This document shows positions 1-11,587 of a stretch of 64,000 nt of DNA, piece after piece. Below the pieces are notes generated by a model, which was not told the origin of the DNA, ran no database searches, and saw only the letters and a program-made list of their open reading frames with translations. Numbering within the stretch: the first letter of the stretch is position 1; each line of letters opens with the position of its first letter. The stretch is from Hydrangea macrophylla (taxonomy: Eukaryota > Streptophyta > Magnoliopsida > Cornales > Hydrangeaceae). A program made the translations under genes and the position numbers. The stretch is taken from contig CM066983.1 in NCBI GenBank assembly GCA_033977485.1, forward strand, positions 108,715,580 to 108,779,579, read 5' to 3'.

Positions 1-9
1 AGACTCTTT

Positions 10-116
10 CAAACGGATATTTGCCTTTTCAAACAATAAAGATTTAACACATCCACCTAAAACAACGGATATTTGGCTTTTCAACAATAAAGAGTTAACA
101 CATCCACCTAAAACAA
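10..116. repeat. Two-copy tandem repeat, unit about 53 bp
   Basis: Two near-identical units lie head to tail (about 10-62 and 63-116). Each runs from ACGGATATTTG through CAATAAAGA to CACATCCACCTAAAAC, with a few substitutions and small indels. No gene is visible in 1-397; the rest is AT-rich unique sequence. Confidence 0.7.
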
Positions 117-397
117 ATGTGAGAAGCTTCCATTTAAAATGTACACTGGGTCATTAAAAGATCTCATTTTAGCGGGTTGGCTTAAACTAGCCCAAAGCCC
201 AGTACGGATTCCATCCGACTCTTGAGTAACAAATACCATAGCTCCTAAATTTTCATCCCTATTTGGTTCTCAACAGCATTTGGGGCAAGTAAACGCGTCC
301 CCAAATGGGTAAAAAAAAATAGAAGCATATGATTTAGTCCTTAAGATTTCAGGCAACATCGATTTGGTCATTTGATTTTTTGTAATATTGAAATCAA

Positions 398-572
398 TAA
401 TGCCACGTGCACCAAAAATTGTACATAAAATGTGCACCGAAATGATCAATGTCATTTATTTTGGCGGACCCCATGCGCGCAGCCTGCGCAGGCGTGGTGC
501 CCGCCGAAAACAATAGCCTTGATCATTTCGTTGCACATTTTATGTACAATTTTCGGTACAAATATCATTACT
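398..572. mobile_element. Foldback MITE, about 175 bp
   Basis: The two halves are inverted copies. The left arm has ATTGTACATAAAATGTGCA, CGAAATGATCAA and TTTTGGCGG; the reverse complement of the right arm has the same blocks in the same order. The arms are roughly 60-70 bp and separated by a GC-rich loop (GCGCGCAGCCTGCGCAGGCG). No transposase is present. The class cannot be assigned because I could not fix a target-site duplication. Confidence 0.7.
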
Positions 573-1464
573 CAATTGAATTTGATCCTTTATTCATGTT
601 GATACTTAAAAATTAGTCATTTTTCCCATTTTGGATTTTTTTTTTTTTTGGACGATTATACTCCCATTTAATACATATTTGTGTGTATAGATATATATTC
701 CTGTGTATAGAAAGTGAGTCAGTTATGGAAAATCATTATCCCAAAATCAAGCTATCCATTTAAATAATCGTGGACCCCACTTCTTCATTCACGCCTTTCC
801 TCCTCTCCTAAAGCCTTCTTCTATACACTCTCTCTAAACCTTCCCTCTATCCTTCTCTCTGTCTCTTTGTAAAATAAAGGATCTATAACAAACACGCAAT
901 CTCATGCGAAAATGCCCATTGAACCCAAAACTCTGCGAAGACAATAGACGTTGCTTGCACGGTCTCGGAAAAGCAAAAAAGATGACAAAAAAGTGGGGTT
1001 TTAGGGAAAGGGAGTCTCGGAACATCGTACAAGGAGGTGGCCGAGGAGGGAGGGGACGACAATATTGGGAAGAGACACATATATCTATATCATGTGTGTG
1101 TATATGTATGTGTATTCTTGCTGCATTTTTTAGTTTTGACCATTTGTGTATTAATTTTTTCAGTGTAGAGATTTCTCAAAGTGTGGAGTTTTCTTTTGAG
1201 TTTTGGAGGTGAGAAATTTGTTTTTATTTAGTGAGAAATTTCTCATCAAAATCAGTAAAAAAATGTGAGAATTTGTATTAATAAATGGCGAATTTGCTGC
1301 CATTAGAGACTTTCATCAAAATTCTAAAAGTGAGAATTTCTCACTTAAAATTGAGAAGTTTGCATAACAAAGTGAAAATTTTGTCATTAGAGCATTCGAA
1401 ATTTTTCATTACCATATAAGAGCAACTCCAACAGTAGTATTGGTTTTAGCTAGCTATTGTGGCT

Positions 1465-3612
1465 TGTCACGACCCATCCCACTACGCGTGGAAATAGGAC
1501 ACGTGGCACGCCACCAAGGCTCATCTAAACATCATCTAATATTACGCAGCGGAAAGAACTTCTTTAAAACAACCCTGGTAGTTTAAAACTTAGGAAACAT
1601 TCCCCTCTGAGTTGTAAAATACATTGAAATTAGAGTCATAAAAAGTTTTGGCCAAGTGAAAACGCATTCAAAAGAAAATAGTTTTGAAAACAGAGGTTCA
1701 GTCGACTGCCCCGTCGACTGCACTAGGGTCCAGTCGACTGCTCCGTCGACTGTATTAAGCAAAACCAAAAATACATCATATTGCAAAGGGGTCCAGTCGA
1801 CTGATCTGGGGATCCAGTCGACTGCTTTTCAATTAATGGCAGCAGTAGCTAAAATAAACAGTGTTCAGTCGACTGCCCAAGGTGTCCAGTCGACTGCTTT
1901 TCTAATATTCACTTTCAGTGTCTCAAATACACGGGGTCCAGTCGACTGTCCTGGGGTCCAGTCGACTGCTCCCCTGCTGGCAGCCCTGTGTTGAAAATTA
2001 ACAACTCTTGCTTCTCAATACCCACAACAATTTCAACCATAACTGATTTCAACATATTAAAACATAATTACAGGCGTTCAATTACAAGGTTGCAATACTA
2101 TAGAACTAATCTATGGTTCTATTACAACATATTACGAAATCCCAAATCCTTATACTAGTTTAGGATTTAAAACAAAAACATATACAAAGGTGATTCCCCC
2201 GGCGTTCTTTATCGGCCTCACTCATCACGATTCTTCTTGTCCTTCTTCTTACCTGCAATGGAGTACATCTCCACTGCTCAGCTATATGCTGAGCGTACAA
2301 TTCTAAATGTATGCTTATATGACAGTTCATGGTTTAAGCATCTAAAACACATAGAAATAGTCTCTAGGGTGAGTGGTACGCATTCATCCGGTCGATGCCG
2401 TAGGAGGCCCACCTCTCCCACGCATCTCGTACACTGGTTGGGCCTTCCTCCATACCAGGTACCGTGTACTGGTTGGGCCCACCTCCAATCCAGACACAAC
2501 CACAATTTCCAATTCCAACAAGATCACAATCCTCAAGGTTCGAGGAGCTTACTCCGGATGAATTTGCACCAAACTCCCCTTTGACCCAAGTAGACACATA
2601 ACATGCTCACATAAACAGTTTTACGTGCTTTTATCATATTTTCACGTGCATAATTAACGGGCCTAACTAATACATGAATTTCGCCCGGATCCAAGAATAT
2701 CAAAAGTGATGTCCAAAACATGAAAATCCATATATTTCATAGATCTAGAATTCATACCTCGTGCGAATCTCTTCAAACTTTGAAGGATCGTCTATGGGAC
2801 TAAATAATCGTCGGATTTCGAATTTGGGGCGATTCCTACAAGTTTTACTGGGTTTTCCCCAAAAGTCTAGAATTAAGATTTTTACAAAAATTGGCCAAAC
2901 ACGGCCTAAGTAGTATCAAAACGTAGGTCTTACCTTCACGAGTTCAAATCTGAAATCTGGAGAAAATCTGACAGACGAACGGTCGTCGATCGGCGTCGCA
3001 AAGCCCGTGGCAACAATCTCCTTTCTTTCTCCTCTCTCTCTAGATATTTTGGCAAGTTGGTTCAATCTCATCCTAATCTTTATATAGGCAAGTTTTCGGG
3101 GAATTACGTTTACCTCCCCGCAAGTTTCTCAAACTCCTAATTAACCCATGAAACTTCGTACACGTCCATTTTATGCCTTTACGAGTGAAAATCATAAATT
3201 TCAAAAGTTTCCAACTAAGTTTCGTTTGGGTCCAAAAATAACGTCTGAAAACTAAATTCTGTGGAATCTCTACACAACCTACCTTTTTAGTTAACGTGAC
3301 ACTCACGTTCTCACCACAGTTCTCAAATCGATATATAACAATATCAAAGATTACCACAATTTACCAAACACAGGTAAAAATTACTATTCACAAAATACTA
3401 GATAAAATCAAATAACATTTAAGTCATATAAATGTCATTTAATCATGCCAATGCAACAGGCGTTACCAAGTCTTCGTGTCTCCACTAGACACCTCACCGT
3501 TGACTCACGTCAACTCAACTCAACTCAATCAAATTATTAATAACATTAATAATTCCACAAATCTCAATTTATGCATGTTTTAAAACCATGAAATTCTGGA
3601 ACGGGCATGACA
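1465..3612 (-). mobile_element. Solo LTR, Ty3/gypsy-like (LTR copy 1), 2148 bp
   Basis: The plus strand begins TGTCACGACCC and ends GGGCATGACA, giving canonical TG...CA ends. A perfect 5-bp target duplication TGGCT lies at 1460-1464 and 3613-3617. The ends and internal similarity to the copies at 11263-14072 and 10739-15580 define one LTR family. I infer that the sense strand is minus, because a TATATAAAG box is read on that strand near 3078-3086 and the minus-strand start TGTCATGCCCG resembles chromovirus LTR starts. No internal domain remains, so this is a solo LTR left by LTR-LTR recombination. It carries the palindrome array at 1699-1968. Confidence 0.75.
1699..1968. repeat. Array of ten CAGTCGACTG-type palindromes in five pairs
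   Basis: Full CAGTCGACTG copies start at 1699, 1731, 1794, 1815, 1866, 1887, 1939 and 1959. CCGTCGACTG variants start at 1711 and 1743. They form five pairs with start-to-start spacings of 12, 12, 21, 21 and 20 bp. The last three pairs recur every 72-73 bp. The array sits about 235-500 bp inside the plus-strand left end of solo LTR copy 1, which is near the 3' end of the LTR in its inferred sense orientation. Confidence 0.9.
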
Positions 3613-4154
3613 TGGCTAAAACTATTTTAACTATTCATTATTTAACTTTCAATTCCAGTAATGCTCTTCATTTTATCTAAACATCTTATTTAACTAGATT
3701 TTGCATGGTGAGATTTGTGGCAGTTTATATTGAAAGAAAATCCAAGGGTTAAGATTTAGAGAGAGAATATAGAGAGCCTTATGTGGCTAGATAAATCTAG
3801 CTAGTGATAAAGAGCAATGTTAAAATGGCTAGTCATTTAGCTAGCCTACTGGAGCTCATAAATTCCCCTCTGACTAGCTATTTTGATTGAAAAGTTAAAA
3901 TAACTAGTCTGTTGGAGATGCTCTAACACACTTCCATCAAAATTTTTAGAAGTAAGAATTTCTCACCATAATATATAGAATTTCTCATAATGCAATTGAG
4001 AAATTTCTCACTTTTGGTCAGTGATGCCTTTTAAAGTGAGGAATTTCTCATTATGGTTAGAAGTGATAATTTCTCACCATTATATACAGAATTTAACATT
4101 ATGTTATCGGAGAATTTGTCACTTATGGTCTGTGATGCATTTTAATAGTGGGGA

Positions 4155-4158
<4 letters not shown>

Positions 4159-4226
<68 letters not shown>

Positions 4227-4287
4227 GTATGTATTATATGAGTTTTGAATTTTAAAATCCTGATTTAATATATATATATATATATAG
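4159..4287. repeat. (CT)n-(AT)n compound microsatellite
   Basis: About 26 CT units are followed by (AT)n to about 4228, then a second AT run at about 4267-4287. It lies in the right part of the long-TIR element, at a position similar to the (CA)n-(TA)n tract in copy 2. Confidence 0.9.
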
Positions 4288-4448
4288 TTATATGAGTTTT
4301 GAATTTAAAAACCCGGATTTATGAGAGTGGGGGTAGTTTAGTCATCAAAATAGGTGGGGATTAATTTCTTAAGTTGATTTATAGAATTGACCTATTTCTA
4401 GAAAAGGCTACAATAAAGGACTGAAATCTAAAGGACTCCAAAAAAAAA

Positions 4449-4477
<29 letters not shown>
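4449..4477. repeat. Poly(G) tract, 29 nt
   Basis: Twenty-nine consecutive G residues follow an A run at the right edge of the long-TIR element. Copy 2 of that element ends in a much shorter G run near 25111-25115. Confidence 0.9.
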
Positions 4478-4481
<4 letters not shown>

Positions 4482-4491
4482 AATTGCCATT

Positions 4492-4686
4492 ATGAAACTC
4501 ATCGAGCAAGGTCATCTAGTCGAGTTCGTCACCACAGACAGAGGACAGCGGCAAGATACCCTAGCTCCCGAGCAGCAGCAACCCCTCGGCCACATCAACG
4601 TGGTCTCCGGAGGAACATCGGGCGGGGGAGACTCTCAGTTGGCAAGGAATCTTCTAGAATACATCCTAGTAATTTCAGATGCATGA
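4492..4686 (+). pseudogene. Ty3/gypsy gag fragment
   Basis: The open segment contains the motif series MKLIEQGHLVEFV, then INVVSGGTSGGGDS. This matches the part of plant Ty3/gypsy Gag that lies just before protease (LIxxGHLxxFV ... INVISGGxxxGGDS). Only about 64 residues remain, with no protease, RT or LTR nearby, so it is a truncated retroelement remnant, not a gene. It starts directly after the poly(G) tract. Confidence 0.6.
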
Positions 4687-4729
4687 TACATCCCAATTTG
4701 TTGTCAAAAAAGTTGTGTATGGTCCCAAA

Positions 4730-4915
4730 GGGGCTGTTTGGAAAAACAAAGAATCGATTTTATGGTTCATAAGTAAATCGATCCTACAAATTCAAGTGTT
4801 TGATGAATACCAATTTCTCGCATTGGAGTTTGTTTTCAATCAACTCTTAAAACTCGTTCTTTATCAAACTAACATTACATTAGTTCTCACAAAAACTAGA
4901 TAAAAAGTTAGAGAC
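4730..4915. repeat. Dispersed repeat, copy A
   Basis: This segment is similar to 16030-16230 over roughly 190 bp, sharing TTTTATGGTTCATAAGT, a GATC-TA-AAA block and ATTAGTTCTCACAAAAA/ATTAATTCTCACCAAAAA. No coding capacity and no clear ends. Around it (4920-5740) I see only an (AT)n microsatellite at 5280-5305 and no gene. Confidence 0.5.
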
Positions 4916-5742
4916 CTAAACAGAACCTAGTCTATTTTTAGATTTTCCCTAACAAAACATAAAATGTTATAATCATGTCCTAAAGTTGTAGCTTTGAAAA
5001 CTATTTTCGTTTATAAAAGAAGTAGTTCTCAAGTCACAATATTTTGGAACCGAAATCACTAGGATAGGATGTGTAACACATAAAAACCAGTATGGTGATT
5101 TTGGGGGCAACTTAGCACACAGTATAATTGCAAACATTTGATACTAGGCCTTCTCTTTTTCCGGCAAGGAAAACACAAGAATGGTTTATTGCAAACAGTC
5201 TTTGGGATTACATTTGATTCCAGTTCTAAAACAACTAAACTAATTCCACAGCCAACCGTTTCCGACATTTCGAGCCAGGAATATATATATATATATATAT
5301 ATATTAATTTGTCAGCCTCAATATGTTGAAACTTATCAATTGCAAGTGATTTTGTAAATGCTAACACGATATCAGCGAAAGAGGCGTAAACAATTAGCCT
5401 TTGTTAAAGTCACCAAAGAAACTCAATTACGACAAAACGCGAGGTTTAGGGCAAGGTTTAAGGTGAAGACGTTGAAAAACAAAGCTAGCCCAAAAAAGGT
5501 TTAAGGTGCAGATGCAGAATAACCACACAAGTCTCAGGCGCCACAAGACACAAGTATACAAATCCAAATTGTTTTCACAACATGCCATAAAATTGCTATT
5601 AAACCTCACTAGTAACGAAAGAGTAATGATTATGCTTCCCAGATTTTAATCCCAAAAAGTGTTTTTCAATACATGTGGTAGTAGGCACTTTAATAATAGT
5701 GGAACTACTTTAATATCAACCAATCAAAATCATCTAGCCCCC

Positions 5743-6043
5743 TGTCAGGACCCAGAGATTAGAGTTCAAGGGTTGTGACGTCGTTTAGAGGGTGTGGTTT
5801 AGACAACAATTGGTATAACTAAATGAAAACGTGTCTTTCTATATTTGGTGGCTGAGTAGTCTGTTTTGAGGCTTATATGAGCTGAAATGCTCTGTAATTT
5901 TGGTTATGTGAAATGATAAACAAATTCTGAATCTCTTTCTCTCTCCTCTGTTTCTCTCTCTAGTTCATCTTCTTCTTCAATCTTCTACTCTCTGCTCTGT
6001 AATTTGATTGTATCAGTAAGGATCCAACAAGGGGGTTCTTACA
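5743..6043. mobile_element. Small solo LTR, 301 bp
   Basis: The element begins TGTCAGGACCC and ends GGGGGTTCTTACA (TG...CA with imperfect inverted ends). It is flanked by a perfect 6-bp direct repeat GCCCCC (5737-5742 and 6044-6049). The interior has a (CT)-rich stretch and TCTGTAATTTG near its right end. There is no internal coding region, so it is a solo LTR of a short-LTR element. Family unknown. Confidence 0.65.
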
Positions 6044-6390
6044 GCCCCCTATCACATGTGTTAGAAAATACTTTCGGGGAAAAATTGGACATCATAGCAT
6101 TACACAGTAGCAAAATAGTGCTTGTTGCTACCCTCACCATTCCGATATTAACCATTTGACTTGAAATATGAAGCTTGTAAATCATATTTCAAACAAGGCA
6201 AAGCACGAACAAAATATCCATCATTCCCAAATAAACTTCGTCAGGATCAATGCCATCATGGGATACTCTAAAATGAAAAGACGGAGCTTCATAAAAAGGT
6301 TTTAACAACTAAATGAGACAGAAGGGTGGTTCAAGAAACAGCTGTTTTTGTTACTTCATAATAGAAGAACCAAAAAGCAAAAAAAATAAA

Positions 6391-9112
6391 CTAAGGAAAG
6401 TAGACAGGCCAGTTGATATAGTACGAGTCACGCGCATCCTTGTCCATGTACTGGTTCCACTGCAATTAAGAGAATTTATTTCAAAATAAAGTTCATCACA
6501 CCACAAATTAACTTGTACGAGGCTAACTAAACAAAAACCAAAAAAAAACACCATCTCTTTCCCTTCGGAATTAGACGGTACCTTGAATTTGTATGGCTGC
6601 TTCTGCTTCAGTGCTTTCTTCCAATGGTGCTGCTCAAATAACATTGCTTTGTCATGCCAGCTGCATATTGATGCATTTCAAGACATGAGACAAGAAGAAA
6701 ATTTTGGCCACGCAGAAGAATGAAGCAGAACTAAGCATACAAGTACATCGTATGGTATTTCCACTTCTGAATATCAAAGCAATCAGCTCGCCCGAGGCAT
6801 AAAATAAGACTACGTTCAGTCGTCATTCAAATAGCTTCATTTATAATTTGTAGAGAACCTAAATGTAAAATCACTTGAGCATAAATCAATCCATTTAAGA
6901 TAAATAGAAGTTTTCACCACATTTCTTATTATATGACCATTTCTATGCTAACAAAAAATTCATTATTGTTAGTATTGTTCTGTAGGGCAAGCACAATTTC
7001 CCTAAATAGAACCATTCAAGATCATCATCTTTCTAGCTAAGATGGTAAGTAAAACTATGCATGCAATTATTCCATTCAAGGACGCCCAACATGCCGTAAG
7101 TGTTTCCACTTTCCAGGACCATCTGAACTTCACACAACAACAAATCACAGGCAAACTCCCATAGAGTCCAAACTCCAAACAAAGAATAGGAAGCTAAGTG
7201 CAAAAAATTGGGAAGTGTTAGCAAATGGCACCCCACAACCTTGGTGAACAGGCAACAAAGAGCGACATATCCTCAACAGCAAAAGCGAGGTTCAGAATAA
7301 GTTGGAGCCTCATCATTATGTTTGTGTCTGTATATGCAATATTTAAAACTCACATGCGCACACGAAGCACACACCTAACTATGTTTCAAATCCAGATGTC
7401 CGGGCAATGTCGTGTGTGAGTCCTCTTTCAGCGAGGAAGCACAAAACCAAGTCATGCCCACATCAAAGGTTCTGTCTGAGGTTTAATGATAAATAGAACA
7501 ATTTACAAACTTGTACATGGAGTCCCATAAGTTTCTGTTGCAAATGGTCCATACTTCAGAGTTTTAATTGATACCATAATCAATACAATATGGATGACAA
7601 GGTGAAATGAGGATCAGATTTCTTATTATGCTCGAATTACACTTGCAAAATAAATAAATAAGGATGTATTACAACTAGAATATGTTGAATGAGGACAGTC
7701 ACTCTACAAATTCTTGAAATTACTTCCTTATTATTCTCAAAAGCAGAAACAAACGTCCATACTGAATAGAATTCCAACAGCTCTAGTCAGTTTGGAAGGG
7801 CATTACAAAAGAAACATAAAATTTATTTTCCCTTTGAACTGGAAGTGCCCCTGTTAATAGCAGAGGACAGATGGCAAAGGGGGGAGTTAAATATTTTTTT
7901 TTAAGGGGGAATAAAATGATAAGCCTAAGCATTAAAAGACTAGCATATGGTTGTAACCTAAAATAGAAAACAAAACAGTAATTGTAGCATTTGAACGAAC
8001 ATGGAGAAATTATGAGACAGCTAAAACATGATGGTAACACATGATGACATCCTGGTAGATTTCCCGAATGCTAAAAAATAGGTCAAATCTTTTTTATATT
8101 TTTAAGCCACAGTTGCTCCAAAGCTTAAGTTGTTAGAGAATGACCCAACAATGTATATCAACCTTCAACAGTGTTCTTTATAGAACCAGTCTTTCAACTA
8201 AACACAACAAAGACTTGTTCAGACTGTTTTTGTGATTTCAAATGTGTTTTGAAAAACACAGCTCGCAATAGGGAATCCTTCAGAAATTGAATAGCTCCAA
8301 TACTCCATTGTGAATGAATAGTATCCAAAAACAACAAATACATCATCTAGGACGACGACGACGTTAGCGGAAGTGGAAGCAATCATCACAATTAGTTGGC
8401 AGACAACAGGTATCACAGTTTATGGATTGTCGGGACCGACAACCATCTATGAGGACAGCATAGCAATTTTCGTGAATGGCCCTATTCACAATGATGAATT
8501 TGCTAGTAAAATAAAAACCCACTTTCCATAAACAATCAAAGCATCTTCGTACATAAACTAATGCACAATTTAAAGCTTGGACACCGTTTAAGCTTTCACG
8601 AAATTATATAAGTATAGAGTCATAGAGAGATATATCATCCTATTCAATTATCTACACTTTCAAGGATTCCTAAATTCTTAGAGCTGGTTAGGGTAAAATT
8701 ATGATCCAACAATTTATTCAAATAAAACTTGGGTGTTCAGGCATCAAAAGTCAACATTCATTACACAACAGAAAAGACCACGCACCAATTCATGTGAGCC
8801 TCTTAAATTCACACCATTTTCAGAGAAAACAAACATAAACCCTAAAAGCAAACTCATTCGATAAATACAAAATAAATAAACCAAACACATATAATTAAGA
8901 CTAATGCGTAAAGAAAAATAAATAAATAAATAAATAAATAAAAGGGTGAGATTAGAGGGTACTTGAATTGATTAGAGAGATGCCACATATAGGGATTGAC
9001 CCAAGTTAGGGCAGAGAAAGCAAACGATCCTATCCATATGTTTACGAATCGATCTGGGTCTGCGTGTGGAACGCCTGGGTCACCTCTGTACGCATTCCCA
9101 AAGTACTTCTCC

Positions 9113-9114
<2 letters not shown>
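6391..9114 (-). CDS. Complex I small subunit, ESSS/NDUFB11-like, 3 exons
   Basis: Minus-strand CDS join: exon 1 9114-8963, exon 2 6660-6582, exon 3 6459-6391 (stop TAG). It totals 300 nt, encoding 99 aa. All introns are GT-AG and the phases agree (2 then 0). The protein starts MEKYFGNAYRGDPGVPHADP, has one hydrophobic segment at about residues 24-44 (VNIWIGSFAFSALTWVNPYMW region), then WHDKAMLFEQHHWKKA, and ends DSYYINWPVYFP. From memory this pattern belongs to the short plant proteins annotated as the ESSS subunit of mitochondrial NADH:ubiquinone oxidoreductase, an inner-membrane accessory subunit with no catalytic role. The gene call is firm; the subunit name is less so. A (GA)n tract directly precedes the ATG. 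Intron 1 is 2302 bp and shows no recognisable gene. Confidence 0.8.

Positions 9115-9116
<2 letters not shown>

Positions 9117-9153
<37 letters not shown>
9117..9153. repeat. (CT)n microsatellite in 5' leader of the complex I gene
   Basis: About 18 CT units on the plus strand, read as (GA)n on the coding strand, end a few bases upstream of the ATG at 9114. It is therefore probably in the 5' UTR. Confidence 0.9.
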
Positions 9154-9159
<6 letters not shown>

Positions 9160-9477
9160 GTAGTCTCACAGTTTCTGGTGAAAGAATACCAGGGACGCTT
9201 CCTCTATTTTTATCCACTTGGATACCATATATATACTCCAATATTAGTGGATAAACCAAAGGAAATATTAAAGTCGGTTAAGTATTAAATAGTTAATGCT
9301 ATGTGCACGTAAAGATCTTGACCGTTCATTTTAGTAGGGTCTATTTCTGCATATTAGGATCTTTATTTGCACATTTTATGTGCACGAATCATTACTCTTA
9401 ATAAAAAGTGGAATGGTAATTCTATTCACAATTGCCTATTTTTTACTCTATACACCCCCCACTTACACAAGAAAATA

Positions 9478-9864
9478 TTAGTTGCAACGGTGATACCACG
9501 TCATTGTGCTTATGTGGTGTCACCAATCAATCAGATTCTTAGAAGAAATTATTCAGTGTGTTGGTTATATCATAAAACCATGCTGATGTGGTATGATATT
9601 TTCATCTACATCATACACCTGCCTCTTATTTCCAGGGGATCATAACATGTAGTTGTTAGATGACAAATTGTCATGATCTCCATGGAAATAGGGGTATATG
9701 CTTGGTAAAGAATGAAAAGTCATCCCACATCTGCATACTAATATGGTACGACGCTTACACTGAATAAATTTTGATGATGCTTAGTGGGCGAATTAGAAGA
9801 ATCTGATTGGTTGGTGACACCACGTAGGCACAGTGACGTGGTGTCGCTGTGTCACTGTTGCAAC
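9478..9864. mobile_element. Foldback element, about 390 bp
   Basis: The left arm (about 9480-9545) carries GTTGCAACGGTGA, CCACGTCA, GTGGTGTCACCAA and CAATCAGATTCTT. The right arm (about 9797-9862) carries the same blocks inverted. A second, weaker inverted pair lies inside (around 9580 and 9730). No coding capacity. The sequence between the complex I gene and this element has no other feature. Confidence 0.6.
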
Positions 9865-10018
9865 CTACACTCTACACCCACAATTCGAATTTAAATTAAA
9901 TCAACTTGCTCTCTACACCCACCTTCCATTCCAAAAATAACCCTTAACTTTTAAAAATAATTATTCTCTCTTTACACCCAATCAATATTTTTTAATACTC
10001 CCAACCCCTTACAACATC

Positions 10019-10192
10019 TGGAAAAGACTTCAGTAAAATTGCTTCAGTACATTTTGTTAGGTTCCTCTCACAGTTTTTTAAACTGTTTTTTTTAAGATTG
10101 CATTTTTTTAAAACAATTTTTTGAAAATTGTGCATCAATATGAAAGAAACTGAACGAGAGTTACTGAAGCAACTTTACTGAAGTCTTGTCCG
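10019..10192. mobile_element. hAT-type MITE, 174 bp
   Basis: A perfect 8-bp direct repeat ACAACATC flanks the element (10011-10018 and 10193-10200). Terminal inverted repeats of about 30 bp begin TGGAAAAGACTTCAGTAAA on the left and CGGACAAGACTTCAGTAAA when the right end is inverted. The 8-bp target duplication fits hAT. There is no ORF. Sequence from 10201 to 10738 shows nothing I can name. Confidence 0.8.
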
Positions 10193-11587
10193 ACAACATC
10201 GCCCTCTCTCTGTTCCCTACAAGGTCTCTCTTCGTTGCCCCATTCTCTAGTTTCAGTTGAACAAATATATAGATATGTTACATATATTTATGTGTGTGTA
10301 CTAGATTCGTTTCTGGGTTTTGTCGGGTTTTGTTTCCAATGGTTACATCAGAATTTTTATGGTCCCTTGATTCTGATAGACATTGTAATCAGGTTCATTT
10401 CACAAAAAGTAGCATGAACCCCAGAGTTCGAACTCGAAGCCTTTTAGAAAAATTTACAGAGTGATTTTACGAGTTATCCTAATGGGATTCGATAATCTTC
10501 TTTCTTATCCCGTGGATTTGAAAACTCCTAAGCATATTCCCCTGTTACTAAGAAGAATTTAGGGCCAAAATGTATAATAATAAAACTTACATAAAGAAAT
10601 CCCCTATGGATGGATTGAGAAAATTATTCGAATTCTTGAGGTTTGTAAGTTGTATCGCAGTCCGAGACATGATTGAACATATCAAACAATGGCAAAAGCA
10701 ATTGGAAATTGTTTCATGAACATATACATATACATATATGTCACATCCATTTCGAAAAATCTTTTTGTTTTAAATGTATAAATATTTTAAATAGAATTAT
10801 TAATATTGATTAATAATTGTGAAAGTGGTTGACGTGAATAAATCGATAGTGTCAATCGAAGACACGAGTATTGGACAATCAATGAGGAATTGACGTGATT
10901 AAATGTTATTTGATATTATTTGGTATATGTAAATAGTGATTATACATGCGTAGTGTAATTTCTGATAGCTTTGATCTTGTTTAAGATCACTTTAAATGAT
11001 ATAGTGATAATGTAAGTAATACGTCACATAAAAGGTATGTTATCTAAAAATTTCACGAAAATAGTTTCGGAACGTAATTACTGACCCAAACGGAACTTAG
11101 GCGAAAACTTTTATGACTTATAGATTTTCACTCTTGAAAGCCATAACGTAGACATTTGGGAGAATAATAAGAAGATTAGAGAACTCGTAGGGAGTTAAAC
11201 GCAATTTTCGAAAGATGTGTCTATATATAAAATGAGGTGGTGGAGATATTTTACAAATATCTTGTCACACCCCAACCCGGTCCCGGTGGATTAGGACACG
11301 TGTAACAAAACTATATGTACCCAAAATACACTAACAAGCACGAAACCATGATAGTTATGACGGAAAACATGATTTGGAGCATCATAAAAGAGTTTGCTGA
11401 GACAAAACAGCCCCCAAGGGCAAAATGGTCATTAATAAAGTATATCAAAATTTTACACCAAAAGATAGATCTTTGAGTCCCGGTTCCAACGCAAAAAAAA
11501 AAAAAAAAAACACGGCGCGCGAATCCGAATTTTCTAGAAAGAGTTGTGCACGTTTCCGTAAAAGTGAACGTGCTGTGAAAAATACAA

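Larger units (their letters stand above)
1420..3923. mobile_element. Tourist/Harbinger-like MITE split by a solo LTR
   Basis: The left terminus is GAGCAACTCCAACAG and the right terminus is its imperfect inverse CTGTTGGAGATGCTC. The ends are flanked by the 3-bp direct repeat TAA (1417-1419 and 3924-3926), as expected for PIF/Harbinger insertion. Without the inserted LTR (1465-3612) and its duplicated target, the MITE is about 351 bp. No coding capacity. Confidence 0.75.
573..4448. mobile_element. Long-terminal-inverted-repeat element, copy 1 (nested, non-autonomous)
   Basis: The right end (about 4320-4448) and, inverted, the left end (about 573-670) share a degenerate repeat with blocks resembling TCCTTTATT, AACTTAA, ATTAGTC/ATTAATC and CTCCC/CCCCC. 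The same terminal blocks bound a second element at 22787-25115. Between the ends are many copies of the palindrome GTGAGAAATTTCTCAC and its half-sites (1200-1400 and 3950-4160). A Tourist-like MITE with a solo LTR inside it (1420-3923) interrupts this palindrome zone. No transposase was seen. The 5' boundary is approximate, and the superfamily is unknown. Confidence 0.45.

Noticed and set aside
1699..1968. CRISPR-like look of evenly spaced repeats
   Set aside because: Repeats are 10-bp perfect palindromes with unequal short spacers inside a plant LTR; there is no cas gene or leader and the genome is eukaryotic.
10425..10450. tRNA-like T-loop (GAGTTCGAACTC)
   Set aside because: No acceptor stem, D-arm or anticodon arm can be folded around it; the motif is a short palindrome.
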